Source of the DNA: Mycobacterium sp.
Lineage (GTDB): Bacteria; Actinomycetota; Actinomycetes; Mycobacteriales; Mycobacteriaceae
NCBI GenBank assembly: GCA_003987775.1
Contig: RXJD01000101.1
Coordinates: 1 to 64,000, forward strand
Length of the DNA stretch: 64,000 nucleotides
Direction of reading: 5' to 3'
Shown here: piece by piece, positions 12,178 through 21,913 of the stretch
Layout of the letters: the number at the start of each line of letters is the position of its first letter
How positions within the stretch are numbered: the stretch's first letter is position 1
The notes under the pieces: model-generated
The model's input: only the letters and a program-made list of their open reading frames with translations
Databases searched by the model: none
Told to the model about the DNA's origin: nothing
Program-made: the position numbers and the translations under genes

Positions 12178-12945
12178 GTGACCGATTTTGTTAAACGCAA
12201 TCCGGCAGCGCCGGCCGGCTTCTTTGCCTGCGAGGCGGCAGGGCTGCGGTGGCTTTCCGAGGTCGGCGGGGGAGTGCCCTGCGCGCAGGTCTTGGCCGTC
12301 GATGCCACCAGCCTGACGCTGCGCCGGCTGGCGCCCGCAGCACCGAGGCGCGACGCGGCGCGCGAGTTCGGCTCCCGGCTGGCCGTGATGCACGACGCGG
12401 GTGCCCCGGCGTTCGGTGCGGGACCCGACGGCTGGGACGGGCCAGGGTTCTTCGGTCCGCTGCTGCAGCCACTGCCGATGTCCCTGCGACACCACCAACG
12501 CTGGGGTACGTTCTATGCCCGCGAGCGACTGGTGCCGATGGCGGAGCTGGCGGCCGGGCAGCTCGACGCGGCGACGCGGCAAGCGATCGACGCCGTCGTG
12601 GTGCGTTGTGAGGCAGGGGATTTCGACGACGACGATCCGCCGGCGCGGTTGCACGGAGATCTGTGGAGCGGCAACGTGATGTGGACGCGGGACGGAGTGG
12701 TGCTGATCGACCCGGCCGCTCACGGCGGCCACCGCGAGACCGACCTGGCGATGCTTGCGTTGTTCGGCTGCCACCACCGCGACGAAGTCCTGGCCGGCTA
12801 TCAGCAGGCCCGATCGCTGAAACCTGGCTGGCGCGACCGGATTGGGCTGCATCAGCTGTACCCGTTGCTGGCGCACGTGGTGCTGTTCGGCGACGGGTAT
12901 GCCGGGCAGACACGGGCTGCCGCCCGCTCCGCGTTGGGCGCCTGA
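12178..12945 (+). CDS. Fructosamine kinase family protein (FN3K/APH fold)
   Basis: A 255-residue protein of the fructosamine-3-kinase family, which phosphorylates ketosamines on glycated amines or proteins. Visible features are the Lys-containing strand FVKRNP at residues 4-9, PAGFFACEAAGLRWL at 12-26, the catalytic HGDLWSGN at 159-166 and the metal-binding LIDPA at 176-180. The GTG start is chosen because homology begins at VTDFVK; the upstream in-frame sequence is unlike the family. Compared with eukaryotic FN3K of about 290-300 residues, it lacks the N-terminal glycine-rich strands. I believe short actinobacterial members are similar. It is transcribed away from the giant PE_PGRS gene with 224 bp between the starts. 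Family assignment is firm; the substrate is unknown. Confidence 0.85.
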   Translation: MTDFVKRNPAAPAGFFACEAAGLRWLSEVGGGVPCAQVLAVDATSLTLRRLAPAAPRRDAAREFGSRLAVMHDAGAPAFGAGPDGWDGPGFFGPLLQPLPMSLRHHQRWGTFYARERLVPMAELAAGQLDAATRQAIDAVVVRCEAGDFDDDDPPARLHGDLWSGNVMWTRDGVVLIDPAAHGGHRETDLAMLALFGCHHRDEVLAGYQQARSLKPGWRDRIGLHQLYPLLAHVVLFGDGYAGQTRAAARSALGA

Positions 12946-13409
12946 GGTCCACCTGCCGGAGCAGCCTGCCCCTCCGCCGACTGCTGGCCTTTCCGTTGAC
13001 GGCGATCGGCCCGCCCGCCCAGCCCGGCGACTGCGCCGTTTGCGCCGACGCCCCCGGTGCCGCCTGCGCTGCCTCCCGCGGTGTGGTCTGAATCGATTGT
13101 CACCGTCAAAGGGGCGGGCGCCGCGTTCGCAGACGTAATGGCGAACCGATCCCTGCTACCTCGGTCACGCGCGCCGACAGCATTTCTGGGGACCGAATAG
13201 GACCGACATCCTGATTTATCCCCTGGCTGAGTGGATTCGCTTGCGGCGCCGTTGTTCGGCTCGCCGATACTTCGCCCGTCTTTGACCGCAGGTCTCGCGG
13301 GCGAATGGCGGATTGAGCGGATGAAATTCTCTCCCGCGATTGAGGGATCGGCCGCCACGCGTACTGCGAACCCCGCCGGGCATCCTCACCGCGCTAGTGT
13401 CAGAGCGCG
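12946..13409. other. 464-bp region without a convincing gene; contains a PGRS-like scrap
   Basis: No gene with a family signature is seen here. A 168-codon frame crosses on the minus strand. Only the part encoded near 13017-13092 is notable, because it reads like a short PGRS segment ([16 protein letters not shown]), with no PE domain attached. The last 30 bp before the downstream gene include a TAGTGT hexamer that could be a -10 box for a near-leaderless transcript. Confidence 0.4.
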
Positions 13410-14240
13410 ATGACGATCGATGTATGGATGCAGCATCCGACGCAGCGGTTCCTGCGTAGCGACATGTTGGCCTCGCTGCGCCGCTGGACCGGTGGGTCCA
13501 TGCCGGACGCCGAGATCCCTGTCGACGTGACCGTGGCCGCGATGGACGGCGCCGGAGTCGAACTCGGGCTGCTCAGCGCGTGGCGCGGCCCGGCGGGCCA
13601 GGACCTGGTGTCCAACGACGAGGTCGGCGAGTGGATTCACCTGTACCCCAACCGTTTTAAGGGTCTGGCGACCGTCGATCTGGACCGTCCGATGGAGGCC
13701 GTGCGCGAGCTGCGGCGCCGCGTGCAGGAGGGGTTCGTCGGGTTGCGGGTGGTGCCGTGGCTGTGGAACGCCCCGCCGACCGACCGGCGCTACTACCCCC
13801 TGTTCGCCCAGTGCGTCGAATCGAAAGTGCCGTTCTGCACTCAGGTAGGGCACACCGGACCGTTGCGCCCATCGGAGACCGGACGCCCGATCCCCTACAT
13901 CGACCAGGTCGCTCTCGACTTTCCGGAGTTGGTGATCGTGTGCGGGCACGTCGGCTACCCGTGGACCGAGGAGATGGTCGCGGTGGCGCGCAAACATGAG
14001 AATGTCTACATCGACACGTCCGCCTACACCATCCGCCGGCTCCCCGACGAATTGGTCCGGTTTATGAAAACCGGTACCGGACAACGCAAAGTCCTGTTCG
14101 GAACCAACTATCCGATGATTGCCCACGAGCACGCACTGGCGGGTCTTGACGAACTGGGACTCAGCGACGAGGCTCGGCGGGACTTCCTGCACGACAACGC
14201 CGAGCGGGTTTTCAGGTTGCAACGAAAGGTGGACACGTGA
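13410..14240 (+). CDS. Amidohydrolase-2 (TIM-barrel) family protein
   Basis: A 276-residue metal-dependent hydrolase-fold protein, homologous to the gene beside ilvX in M. tuberculosis (Rv3510c position). Family elements are the opening strand IDVWMQHPT, QVGHTGP near residue 147, VCGHVGYPW near 179 and LFGTNYPM near 231. Two canonical ligand positions look altered. The N-terminal HxH is replaced by WMQH, and the late Asp of the usual GTDYP is Asn here. The metal centre may therefore be atypical or absent. Related amidohydrolase-2 proteins include decarboxylases such as ACMSD. The stop overlaps the next start as GTGA, so it is translationally coupled to ilvX. A shared pathway with the TPP enzyme is plausible, but the substrate is unknown. 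Confidence 0.8.
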   Translation: MTIDVWMQHPTQRFLRSDMLASLRRWTGGSMPDAEIPVDVTVAAMDGAGVELGLLSAWRGPAGQDLVSNDEVGEWIHLYPNRFKGLATVDLDRPMEAVRELRRRVQEGFVGLRVVPWLWNAPPTDRRYYPLFAQCVESKVPFCTQVGHTGPLRPSETGRPIPYIDQVALDFPELVIVCGHVGYPWTEEMVAVARKHENVYIDTSAYTIRRLPDELVRFMKTGTGQRKVLFGTNYPMIAHEHALAGLDELGLSDEARRDFLHDNAERVFRLQRKVDT

Positions 14241-15784
14241 ACGGTGCGCAGGCTCTGATCAACACCTTGGTCGACGGCGGCGTCGACGTGTGTTTCTCGA
14301 ACCCCGGCACCTCGGAGATGCACTTCGTCGCGGCACTGGACACCGTCGACCAAATGCGGGGCGTGCTCACGCTTTTCGAGGGTGTCGCCACGGGTGCTGC
14401 GGACGGTTACGCGCGCATCGCCGGGCGTCCGGCGGCAGTGCTGCTGCACCTCGGGCCCGGACTGGGCAACGGTCTGGCCAACCTGCACAACGCCCGCCGC
14501 GCCCGGGTGCCGATGGTGGTTGTCGTCGGCGATCACGCCACCTACCACAAAAAGTACGATGCCCCACTGGAATCCGACATCGACGCGGTCGCCGGCACGG
14601 TGTCGGGATGGGTGCGCAGAACCGCGACCGCGGCCGACGTCGGCGCCGACACTGCCGACGCCATCGCGGCCAGCATGTCCGGGTCGTTCGTCTCCACGCT
14701 GATCCTGCCCGCCGACGCCTCCTGGTCCGAGGGCGCCCAGCCCGCGACGGTCGACGGCGCCGCTCCGTCCGCCGTGAGCGTCGACGTCAGCAAGGTGGCC
14801 GACGTGCTGCGCTCGGGTGAACCGACCACCATCCTGGTCGGGGGAGACGCCACCCGCGGACCGGGACTGTCCGCGGCCGTGCGGATCGCCGAGGCCACCG
14901 GCGCCCGCCTGCTGTGCGAAACGTTCCCGACCCGACTGGAGCGTGGCGCCGGGGTGCCGGCTATCGAGCGGCTGGGCTACTTCGCCGAGGCCGCCGCGGC
15001 TCAACTCGACGGAGCCAAGCATCTGGTGCTCGCCGGGGCAAGGTCGCCGGTCTCCTTCTTCGCTTATCCAGGGATGCCCAGCGACCTGGTCCCGTCCGGT
15101 TGCGACGTGCATGTGCTGGCCGAATATGACGGTGCCGCAGCCGCTTTGGACGCTTTGGCAGACGAAGTGGCGTCTGGCACGACCGCGCCGCTGGCGCCCG
15201 CCTCCCGTCCCCAGCTGCCGTCGGGCGCCCTCACGTCCGCGTCGGCGGCCGAGGTGATCGGCGCGCTGTTGCCCGAGCGGGCCATCGTCGTCGACGAATC
15301 CAACACCTCGGGCCTGATGTTGCCGGCGGCGACCGCCGGAGCACCGGCCCACGACTGGCTGACGCTGACCGGTGGGGCAATCGGATACGGCATCCCGACC
15401 GCAGTCGGCGCAGCCGTGGCCGCACCCGACCGTCCGGTGCTGTGTCTGGAATCCGACGGGTCGGCGATGTACACGATCTCCGGGCTGTGGTCACAGGCAC
15501 GGGAACTGCTGGACGTCACCACCGTCATCTACAACAACGGCGCCTACGACATCCTGCGGCTCGAGTTGCAGCGCGTCGGCGTTGAGGCCGGGCCGGGGCC
15601 GAAAGCCAAAGATCTCCTCGATATCTCCCGTCCCACAATGGATTTCGTTAAGATCGCCGAAGGGATGGGGGTGCCGGCCCGGCGCGCCACCACCTGCGAA
15701 GAACTCGCCGACGCACTGCGCGACGCCTTCGCCGAACCGGGCCCGCACCTGATCGACGCGGTGGTGCCGTCGCTGTTGGGGTAG
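14237..15784 (+). CDS. ilvX: IlvX-like thiamine-diphosphate-dependent enzyme
   Basis: A 515-residue protein, the same length as I recall for M. tuberculosis IlvX (Rv3509c), in the same gene context. The N-terminal Pyr domain has SNPGTSEMHF and the ThDP-activating Glu48 in LFEGVATGAADGYAR. The C-terminal PP domain has ESDGSAMY about 30 residues ahead of YNNGAYD, the ThDP/Mg site in which the usual GDG is SDG. The family covers acetohydroxyacid synthases, benzoylformate and phosphonopyruvate decarboxylases. Annotation as acetolactate synthase is by similarity only, and true branched-chain synthesis is normally done by IlvB. The GTG start overlaps the amidohydrolase stop. A bespoke decarboxylase or carboligase acting with its partner is my inference. 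Confidence 0.88.
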   Translation: MNGAQALINTLVDGGVDVCFSNPGTSEMHFVAALDTVDQMRGVLTLFEGVATGAADGYARIAGRPAAVLLHLGPGLGNGLANLHNARRARVPMVVVVGDHATYHKKYDAPLESDIDAVAGTVSGWVRRTATAADVGADTADAIAASMSGSFVSTLILPADASWSEGAQPATVDGAAPSAVSVDVSKVADVLRSGEPTTILVGGDATRGPGLSAAVRIAEATGARLLCETFPTRLERGAGVPAIERLGYFAEAAAAQLDGAKHLVLAGARSPVSFFAYPGMPSDLVPSGCDVHVLAEYDGAAAALDALADEVASGTTAPLAPASRPQLPSGALTSASAAEVIGALLPERAIVVDESNTSGLMLPAATAGAPAHDWLTLTGGAIGYGIPTAVGAAVAAPDRPVLCLESDGSAMYTISGLWSQARELLDVTTVIYNNGAYDILRLELQRVGVEAGPGPKAKDLLDISRPTMDFVKIAEGMGVPARRATTCEELADALRDAFAEPGPHLIDAVVPSLLG

Positions 15785-15929
15785 CTGATCGTGACTGAGG
15801 CGCAGCGTCCGCCGTCCGGTCCGAGCTCAGACGCCCCGCCTGACCCGCTGCAGCCTTGAGGTCCGCGATGCCCTCGTTATTGGAATTCGGTCCGGTTTAA
15901 CCCCGTCAGCACCTCGATGTGTGAAGAGG

Positions 15930-18900
15930 TCAAACGGCAATGCCGCCAGAGCCTCCGGCACCGGCAGCACCCCCGGCCCCGCCGGCTCCACCGGCTGTGA
16001 CGACGCCGGCCGTACCCGTGTTGCTCAATCCACCGGCGATGCCCGATTGACCCTGTGTACTGCTTCCCGATAGCCCGCCGCTCCCGCCGGTGCCACCGGC
16101 CCCGCTGTCGCCGCCGGTACCGCCTTTACCTCCGATGCCACCGGCACCTAGTCCTGCGGAACCGCCGTTGCCGCCGGTGCCACCCGCACCCCCTGTACCG
16201 CCGGACCCGCCAGCGCCGCCATTCGCGGCTGTACCGCCAGCGCCCCCGCTCTGACCACCGGCACCGCCGTTGCCGCCCGCGCCAGCGTCGCCGCCCCTGG
16301 CGCCGGTTCCGCCGGCCCCGCCGTCACCGGCGGTGCCGTTGATGCTGGATCCACCGGCCCCGCCTGTGCCGGTACCGGCGTTGCCGCCGTTGCCGCCGTT
16401 GCCACCGACCGCGCCTTTGCCGCCGTCACCACCGACGCCTCCCGCGCCCCCCACGGCTCCGCTTCCGCCATTCAGGCCGCCGTCCCCGCCACGGCCGCCG
16501 AGGCCACCGGTGCCGCCTCTACCCGCATTGATGCCACCGCTGGCACCGTTGCCGCCGTCGCCGCCATTGCCGCCGGTCGCTTTGCCGTTTGTCCCAGTCG
16601 CTGACGCGTCCCCACCGTTACCTCCATTGCCCCCCGCGGCACCGTTGCCGCCGAGAGATTTGACTATGGGCGGCCCGACGGGGGGGTTGATGGTCTCGGT
16701 GCCGTCGATGGCGTTGCCGCCGTTGCCTCCATTGCCGCCGTTAGCCACCCCGTTGTCGTTGTTCGCGGTGGCCGTGCCGCCGGCGCCGCCCTTACCGCCG
16801 GCGCCAAAGGCCCCGCCGGCCCCACCGTTGCCCCCGATGCCGCCGACGGCCGTGCCGCCCTTGCCGGATTCGGTTGCATTGCCGCCAGTACCGCCCGTGC
16901 CGCCGGGCGCACTCTGCCCACCGGTGCCGCCGGCGCCGGCGTTTCCGGCGAAGGCGAACTGGTTGTCGTTGGTATTCGTCAAGTCGATCCCCGCGCCGCC
17001 CGTTCCGCCCTGCTGAAGTTGGGTGGCGCCGTTTGTCCCGGTTCCACCCGGGTTACCCGGGTTAGGCAATCCTGTCGCGGCCGTTGAGGTCGGCGGAACC
17101 GGGAGGTTTATGCCGTCGGCGCCCTTGCCGCCGTTCCCGGCTTGACCGCCGGCACCACCGTTGCCGCCCTTGCCCGCGTTGCCCGCATTACCGCCAGCGC
17201 CGCCGGCGGCCCCGCCGGCGCCAGGCCCGCCACCCTTGCTGCCGTCGCCCCCGGCACCGCCGTCGCCGGCGTTCGATGTCGGCCCGGTCGAGACATTGAA
17301 ACTGTTGGTGCCATCGGCGCCGTTCGCGCCGATGCCGCCGGTACCGCCGGTACCGCCGTTGCCGCCGGCGCCGCCGGAACCGCCGGTGAGACCGTTACCG
17401 CCCTTGCCTCCGGCGCCGCCGTTACCGGCCACGCCCGCATTGCCGCCGTCGCCGCCGGCACCGGCACTGTCGCTGCCCGACGCCGGCGCGGCGTTACCGC
17501 CGGACACACCGAGGCCGCCGTTGCCGCCGCTGCCCGCGTTACCGCCGTTGCCGCCGTTGCCTCCGTTGCCGGCGGGCGCCTTCGTCGCGCCCGCACCACC
17601 GGTACCGCCGGTGCCACCATTGCCGGCATTGCCGCCCTGACCGCCGGCTCCACCGGAACCGGCTGCAGCGTCGGTGTCCAGGATGCCGCCCGGCGCGCCC
17701 TTGCCGCCGCCGCCGCCCTTGCCGCCGTCGCCGCTGTTTCCGCCGTTGCCGCCGGCGCCCCCGGAACCTCCGGCGCCCGCGGCGCCGCCGGTCCCGCCGG
17801 TGCCACCGATGCCGCCGTTTCCGCCGGTGCCCCCGGTGCCGCCGTTCGGTGCGATGTTGACGCCACTGTTGGGTTGGACGGCATTGCCGCCCTGGCCGCC
17901 GTTGCCGGCGTTGCCGGCCTTGCCGCCGTCGCCACCGGCTCCGCCGCTGCCCCCGGGGCCGCCGGCACTGCCGCCGGCGCCGCCCGCACCGCCGTTCCCG
18001 CCGTCACCGCCGGTCTGACCAGTGCCGCCGGCCGGTGCGGCACCGGTGCCCGTGCTGCCAGTGCCCCCGGCAACGCCGGTGCCGCCACTACCGCCGGCGC
18101 CGCCCTTCCCACCGCTGCCACCGAGCCCGCCGTTGAGGCCGTTGGCGCCACCGGCACCGCCGGCACCGCCGTCGCCACCCGCGAAGCCGGAGGCGCCGCC
18201 GCCGACGCCGTTGGCGCCGCTGCCGCCACCGCCGCCGTCACCGCCCAGCCCGCCATTACCGCCCTTGCCCAGGGCACCCGCGGTTCCACCGTTCGCTGCC
18301 CCGCCCGCGCCCGGAGCGCCGCCGGCACCACCCGCGCCGCCTATGCCGCCGGTCGGCGAGTTGGTGCTGTTGTTGCCGGCATGTCCGCCGGTGCCGCCGC
18401 CCGCGCCGTCGCCACCCGTGCCCCCGGTGCCGCCGGTGCCCCCGGCGCCACCGGCGCCACCACCGGCACCGCCGCTACCACCGTTGCCGCCCGCCTTACC
18501 GGCTCCACCGACCGCGTTGGCCGTGCCGGAGTTGTCGGCGCCGTTGCCGCCCGTGGTGCCGTTGCCACCGTCTCCGCCGAGGCCGCCGTTGCCACCGGCG
18601 CCGGTCGCGCCGGCCTTGCCGCCGCCACCGGTGCCTGCCGAACCGCCGGCACCGGCAACACCGCCCTTGCCGCCGATCCCGCCGTTGCCGCCGTCGTTAC
18701 CGCCTGCCGCCCCGTCGGCTCCCGCGCTGGCGTTGCCGCCCTGTCCGCCGGCGCCGCCCAGGCCGCCGTTGCCGGCAACGCCACCCGTGACGGCGGCACC
18801 ACCGGTCCCGCCCTTGCCGCCCTGGCCACCGGCGAAGCCGTTGTTGCCGTCTTTGCCGGCCACCAGTTGGGCGGCCCCGTCGGCGCCCGTGCCGCCCTGT

Positions 18901-20126
18901 CCGCCGGTCCCGCCGGTACCGCCGGCGCCGACGCCGCCGGACAGCCCTGCGTTGGACAGCGTGCCGGAGGCGCCTGCGCTTCCGCCCGGTCCGGCGGCGC
19001 CGCCGCTGCCGCCGTCACCGCCGGTGCCGGCGGCGATCACGGTGGAACCGGCGCCACCCTGGCCGCCGCTTCCGCCGATACCACCCTGGCCTCCGGCGCC
19101 ACCCGCGCCACCGTGACCGAACAGCACCGGACCCGCGCCGCCTTGTCCACCGGCCCCTCCGTTGCCGGCCAAACCGCCGTTTTCGCCGGTGCCGCCGACG
19201 ACGAGGCTGGCCTTGCCGGCACCGCCGTCACCGCCCTGGCCGCCGGCACCGCCGTCGCCGCCGTTCATGAACAGGCCGCCGGCCCCGCCGTTGCCACCGG
19301 TGCCGCCGTTGCCGGCGCCGCCTCCGCCGACGGCACCCGGAGCGCCGATGCCACCGGCGCCGCCCTTGCCGCCGGTGCCGAACAGCCACGCCCCGTTGCC
19401 GCCGTCGCCGCCGTGGCCGCCGGTGCCGCCGCCCGTGCCGCCCTGGCCGCCGGCGCCCCCGACACCGCCGCCGCCGAACAGATACGAGCTGTTGCCCCCA
19501 GTGCCACCGGCACCACCCAGACCGCCGCCGGCCGCGCCGACGCCGCCGATGCCGCCGCCACCGCCCGCGCCGAACAGCAGGCCACCGTTTCCGCCGTTGC
19601 CGCCGCGGGCCCCGCCGCTGCCACCGGCGCCGCCGAAGCCGCCGTTGCCGAACAACCCGGCCGAGCCGCCGTTGCCGCCGGGCTGGCCCGGGCCTCCCGC
19701 AGCGCCGGCGCCGCCGCTACCGAACAACCACCCGCCGTCGCCACCGTTGCCGCCCGGCGTCGTGGCGTTGGCTCCGTTACCGATGATCGGGCGGGACAGC
19801 AAGGCCTGGATGGGGTCGGCCGCAGCGGCCGCGGCCAGCCGGAGGTTGACCGCCTCGGCGGCGGCATACGAGTTCGCACCGGAGGTCAGCGCCGCCACGA
19901 ACTGCTGATGGAAAGCCTCCGCCTGGCCCGCCAGCACCTGGTACCCCTGCGCGTGCTGCGCGAACAGGTTGGTGATGGCGGTCGACACCTCGTCGGCGGC
20001 GGCCGACACCAGCCCCGTGGTAGGAGCCGCGGCCGCCTGGGTCGCGGCGCAGATGGTCGAGCCCAGGCTGGTCAGATTCGTGGCCACCGACGTCACTGTT
20101 TCCGGCATTACCAGCAGGTATGACAT
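15930..20126 (-). CDS. PE_PGRS protein (1398 aa)
   Basis: A PE_PGRS protein in the PE_PGRS53/54 position between ilvX and fadD17. The start is the ATG giving [11 protein letters not shown]; a longer in-frame start 19 codons upstream reads Arg-rich sequence and is rejected. The PE domain has the export motif YAAAE and is followed by an Ala-rich stretch and [16 protein letters not shown]. The PGRS region differs from the giant neighbour. It uses more GNGGxGG and lacks an obvious fixed period. A non-glycine island at about residues 1000-1050 ([17 protein letters not shown], then [10 protein letters not shown]) interrupts it. The C-terminus is AGGSGGIAV with no extra domain. Secretion by ESX-5 is expected; function is unknown. 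Confidence 0.94.
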   Translation of the reverse strand: MSYLLVMPETVTSVATNLTSLGSTICAATQAAAAPTTGLVSAAADEVSTAITNLFAQHAQGYQVLAGQAEAFHQQFVAALTSGANSYAAAEAVNLRLAAAAAADPIQALLSRPIIGNGANATTPGGNGGDGGWLFGSGGAGAAGGPGQPGGNGGSAGLFGNGGFGGAGGSGGARGGNGGNGGLLFGAGGGGGIGGVGAAGGGLGGAGGTGGNSSYLFGGGGVGGAGGQGGTGGGTGGHGGDGGNGAWLFGTGGKGGAGGIGAPGAVGGGGAGNGGTGGNGGAGGLFMNGGDGGAGGQGGDGGAGKASLVVGGTGENGGLAGNGGAGGQGGAGPVLFGHGGAGGAGGQGGIGGSGGQGGAGSTVIAAGTGGDGGSGGAAGPGGSAGASGTLSNAGLSGGVGAGGTGGTGGQGGTGADGAAQLVAGKDGNNGFAGGQGGKGGTGGAAVTGGVAGNGGLGGAGGQGGNASAGADGAAGGNDGGNGGIGGKGGVAGAGGSAGTGGGGKAGATGAGGNGGLGGDGGNGTTGGNGADNSGTANAVGGAGKAGGNGGSGGAGGGAGGAGGTGGTGGTGGDGAGGGTGGHAGNNSTNSPTGGIGGAGGAGGAPGAGGAANGGTAGALGKGGNGGLGGDGGGGGSGANGVGGGASGFAGGDGGAGGAGGANGLNGGLGGSGGKGGAGGSGGTGVAGGTGSTGTGAAPAGGTGQTGGDGGNGGAGGAGGSAGGPGGSGGAGGDGGKAGNAGNGGQGGNAVQPNSGVNIAPNGGTGGTGGNGGIGGTGGTGGAAGAGGSGGAGGNGGNSGDGGKGGGGGKGAPGGILDTDAAAGSGGAGGQGGNAGNGGTGGTGGAGATKAPAGNGGNGGNGGNAGSGGNGGLGVSGGNAAPASGSDSAGAGGDGGNAGVAGNGGAGGKGGNGLTGGSGGAGGNGGTGGTGGIGANGADGTNSFNVSTGPTSNAGDGGAGGDGSKGGGPGAGGAAGGAGGNAGNAGKGGNGGAGGQAGNGGKGADGINLPVPPTSTAATGLPNPGNPGGTGTNGATQLQQGGTGGAGIDLTNTNDNQFAFAGNAGAGGTGGQSAPGGTGGTGGNATESGKGGTAVGGIGGNGGAGGAFGAGGKGGAGGTATANNDNGVANGGNGGNGGNAIDGTETINPPVGPPIVKSLGGNGAAGGNGGNGGDASATGTNGKATGGNGGDGGNGASGGINAGRGGTGGLGGRGGDGGLNGGSGAVGGAGGVGGDGGKGAVGGNGGNGGNAGTGTGGAGGSSINGTAGDGGAGGTGARGGDAGAGGNGGAGGQSGGAGGTAANGGAGGSGGTGGAGGTGGNGGSAGLGAGGIGGKGGTGGDSGAGGTGGSGGLSGSSTQGQSGIAGGLSNTGTAGVVTAGGAGGAGGAAGAGGSGGIAV

Positions 20127-20194
20127 CCGGCACCTCGCAAGAAATAATGCGGCCCGGCGGCGGCCAGGCAAGCAGCGATGCAAGTGTTAGGCGC

Positions 20195-20203
20195 GGATCG
20201 TAT
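20195..20203 (-). promoter_or_regulatory. Putative -10-type element of the 1398-aa PE_PGRS gene
   Basis: The minus strand reads ATACGATCC followed by GCGCC, 69-77 bp upstream of the PE start. It differs by one base from the elements ahead of the other two large PE_PGRS genes and lies at a similar distance. Confidence 0.38.
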
Positions 20204-20310
20204 CGCGTCTCCACAGCGCGTTGTTGGATTCACGCGTAATAGCGCGATCTGAGCGAGAAATCGTGCATTTCGGCTGCTGAGAGGGGTTGTCAGGAGCCCT
20301 CGTCGTCAGC

Positions 20311-21813
20311 TCAACGGGGAATTTGAAATACCGGTTCGCCGCAGTCAACGCCTTCGGCCGAGAGCTGTCGCTTGAGCACCTTGAAGGTCATCGTGCCGGG
20401 GAGGCCGGCGCTCACCCGCACGTACGACGGCCACTGCTTGCGGCTGAGATCGGTCTGCCCGGACAGAAACGTCCGGAACTCCTGCGGGTCGAACTGTGTG
20501 CCGGGTGCCAGGATGACGGCCGCCATCACCTGGTCGCCGACCACCGGGTCGGGCACCGGGTAGACCGCGACCTCGGTCACGGACGGATGGCGCAGCAGCA
20601 CCCGTTCGATCGGGGCGGTGCCCAGGTTCTCACCGTCCACCCGCATCCAGTCACCGAGTCGCCCGGCGAAATAGGCGTAGCCCGCGTCGTCCCGGCAAGC
20701 GAGATCACCGCTGTGGTAGATGCCCCCGGCCATGCGGGCGGCCTCGGCGTCAGGGTCGTTGTAGTAACCCTCGAAACCGCCGGCGCCTTTGGTGTTGACC
20801 AGCTCGCCGACGACACCCGGCGGGCAAGGCGCGCCGGTTTCCGGGTCGACGATTTCCACGCCGTCCGGCAGCGGACCCAGCGAACCCGGCGGGGTGTCGG
20901 GGGTGCGGGCGATCGCCACTCCGAGTTCGGTTGATCCGAAGCCGTCCTGAACGCGGCAGCCGAACCGGGAGGCGAACCGCTCGATGTCGCGCGGCACACC
21001 CTCGTTGCCGTAGACGGCCCGCAACGGGTTGTCCGCGTCATCGGGCTGCTCCGGGGTGGCCAGCACGTAGGACAGTGGCTTGCCCACGTAGTTGGCGTAG
21101 GTGGCGCCATAGCGTCGTACGTCGGGCAGGAACCCGGACGCCGAGAACTTGCGCCGTAGCGCCACGGAACCCTGGCATGCCGCTGCCACCGCCCAACCGA
21201 CCAGCACCGCGTTGGAGTGGAACAGCGGCATCGACACATAGCAGACGTCGTCGGCGCCGAGCCGGAAGCGCTGCGCCATTCCGAGGCCGGCGCCGGCAAC
21301 CTTGCCGTGACTGCACTTCACCGCCTTGGGCTCGCCGCTGGTTCCCGAGGTGAAGATCAGCATGAAAAGATCTGCCGGAGAGGCGGATTGGAACTCCAGA
21401 TCGGCGTCCCGGTGAGCGGCGATCTCATCGGCCCATTCTGTTGAGTCGACGTTGAGGTGCTCGATTCCGTCCAGCGCCGCAGCGGAATTCGTATCGGCAA
21501 GCACCAGTTGGCAGTCGGCATGGCCGATGTCGCGGGCCAGCGCCGCGCCGCGGCGCACCGGGTTCAGGCCCACCGGCACGATCCCGGACAGTCCGGCCGC
21601 GACCAGCACCGCCGAAAAGAACGGCGTGTTCTCCAGCAGCACGCCGACGTGCGGCGGCCGGGTGGGGTCCAGGCGCTCCCGCACCGTCGCCACCAGGGCC
21701 GCAGCGTCACGCAGGTGTTCCCGCCAACTGGTGAAGGAATCCTCGAAATACACGCCGCGGTCGTCGATTTCGGCCAGTGGTCGCAGCAGTGCGGTGACCG
21801 TGGGTTCGCTCAC
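20311..21813 (-). CDS. fadD17: Acyl-CoA synthetase FadD17
   Basis: A 500-residue adenylate-forming CoA ligase. The AMP-binding P-loop LIFTSGTSGEPKA lies near residues 151-163. Also visible are the A5-type motif DGFGSTELG, A7 YHSGDLA and A8 GRLGDWMRVDGEN, with the C-terminal catalytic Lys in TFKVLKRQL. Length and context match M. tuberculosis FadD17 (Rv3506). That enzyme activates steroid side-chain carboxylates to CoA thioesters during cholesterol degradation in the cytosol. The next two genes encode the matching acyl-CoA dehydrogenase pair. The GTG start gives MSEPTVTALL. Between it and fadE27 lies a duplicated palindrome. The steroid substrate is family knowledge, not seen in the sequence. 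Confidence 0.93.
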   Translation of the reverse strand: MSEPTVTALLRPLAEIDDRGVYFEDSFTSWREHLRDAAALVATVRERLDPTRPPHVGVLLENTPFFSAVLVAAGLSGIVPVGLNPVRRGAALARDIGHADCQLVLADTNSAAALDGIEHLNVDSTEWADEIAAHRDADLEFQSASPADLFMLIFTSGTSGEPKAVKCSHGKVAGAGLGMAQRFRLGADDVCYVSMPLFHSNAVLVGWAVAAACQGSVALRRKFSASGFLPDVRRYGATYANYVGKPLSYVLATPEQPDDADNPLRAVYGNEGVPRDIERFASRFGCRVQDGFGSTELGVAIARTPDTPPGSLGPLPDGVEIVDPETGAPCPPGVVGELVNTKGAGGFEGYYNDPDAEAARMAGGIYHSGDLACRDDAGYAYFAGRLGDWMRVDGENLGTAPIERVLLRHPSVTEVAVYPVPDPVVGDQVMAAVILAPGTQFDPQEFRTFLSGQTDLSRKQWPSYVRVSAGLPGTMTFKVLKRQLSAEGVDCGEPVFQIPR

Positions 21814-21836
21814 GTCACTTCCTCTTCATCTCGAAT

Positions 21837-21882
21837 GTGAAGCTGGCTTCACGTTCGACGTCGACTGTGAAGCTGGCTTCAC
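21837..21882. repeat. Duplicated palindrome in the fadE27-fadD17 gap
   Basis: The 16-bp near-palindrome GTGAAGCTGGCTTCAC (7-bp arms, 2-bp centre) occurs at 21837-21852 and again at 21867-21882, a 30-bp period. It sits immediately upstream of the fadD17 GTG. It could form two small hairpins in the mRNA, or be a pair of operator half-turn-spaced sites (30 bp is about three helical turns). It does not match the KstR consensus. Confidence 0.6.
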
Positions 21883-21913
21883 GCTCGCCGGAGACCGGGA
21901 CGGGCCCACGCCT

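Noticed and set aside
12852..13358. 168-codon minus-strand frame overlapping the fructosamine-kinase-like gene end
   Set aside because: Only a short part looks PGRS-like. The rest is compositionally random and antisense to a well-supported gene, so it is noted as a possible remnant, not a gene.
13386..14222. 278-codon minus-strand frame opposite the amidohydrolase, and others opposite ilvX, fadE26, otsA and the acyltransferase
   Set aside because: These are high-GC antisense frames; the sense products have conserved motifs and operon overlaps.
17142..20123. 993-codon Ala/Gly/Thr-rich plus-strand frame, and similar frames opposite the other PE_PGRS genes
   Set aside because: They are antisense shadows of PGRS coding sequence. 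The minus-strand frames begin with clear PE domains and export motifs.
1..20126. CRISPR-like repetitiveness of the PE_PGRS DNA
   Set aside because: The repeats are short degenerate GGxGGx codons and long in-frame modules without conserved direct repeats of 25-40 bp or unique spacers, and no cas gene is present.
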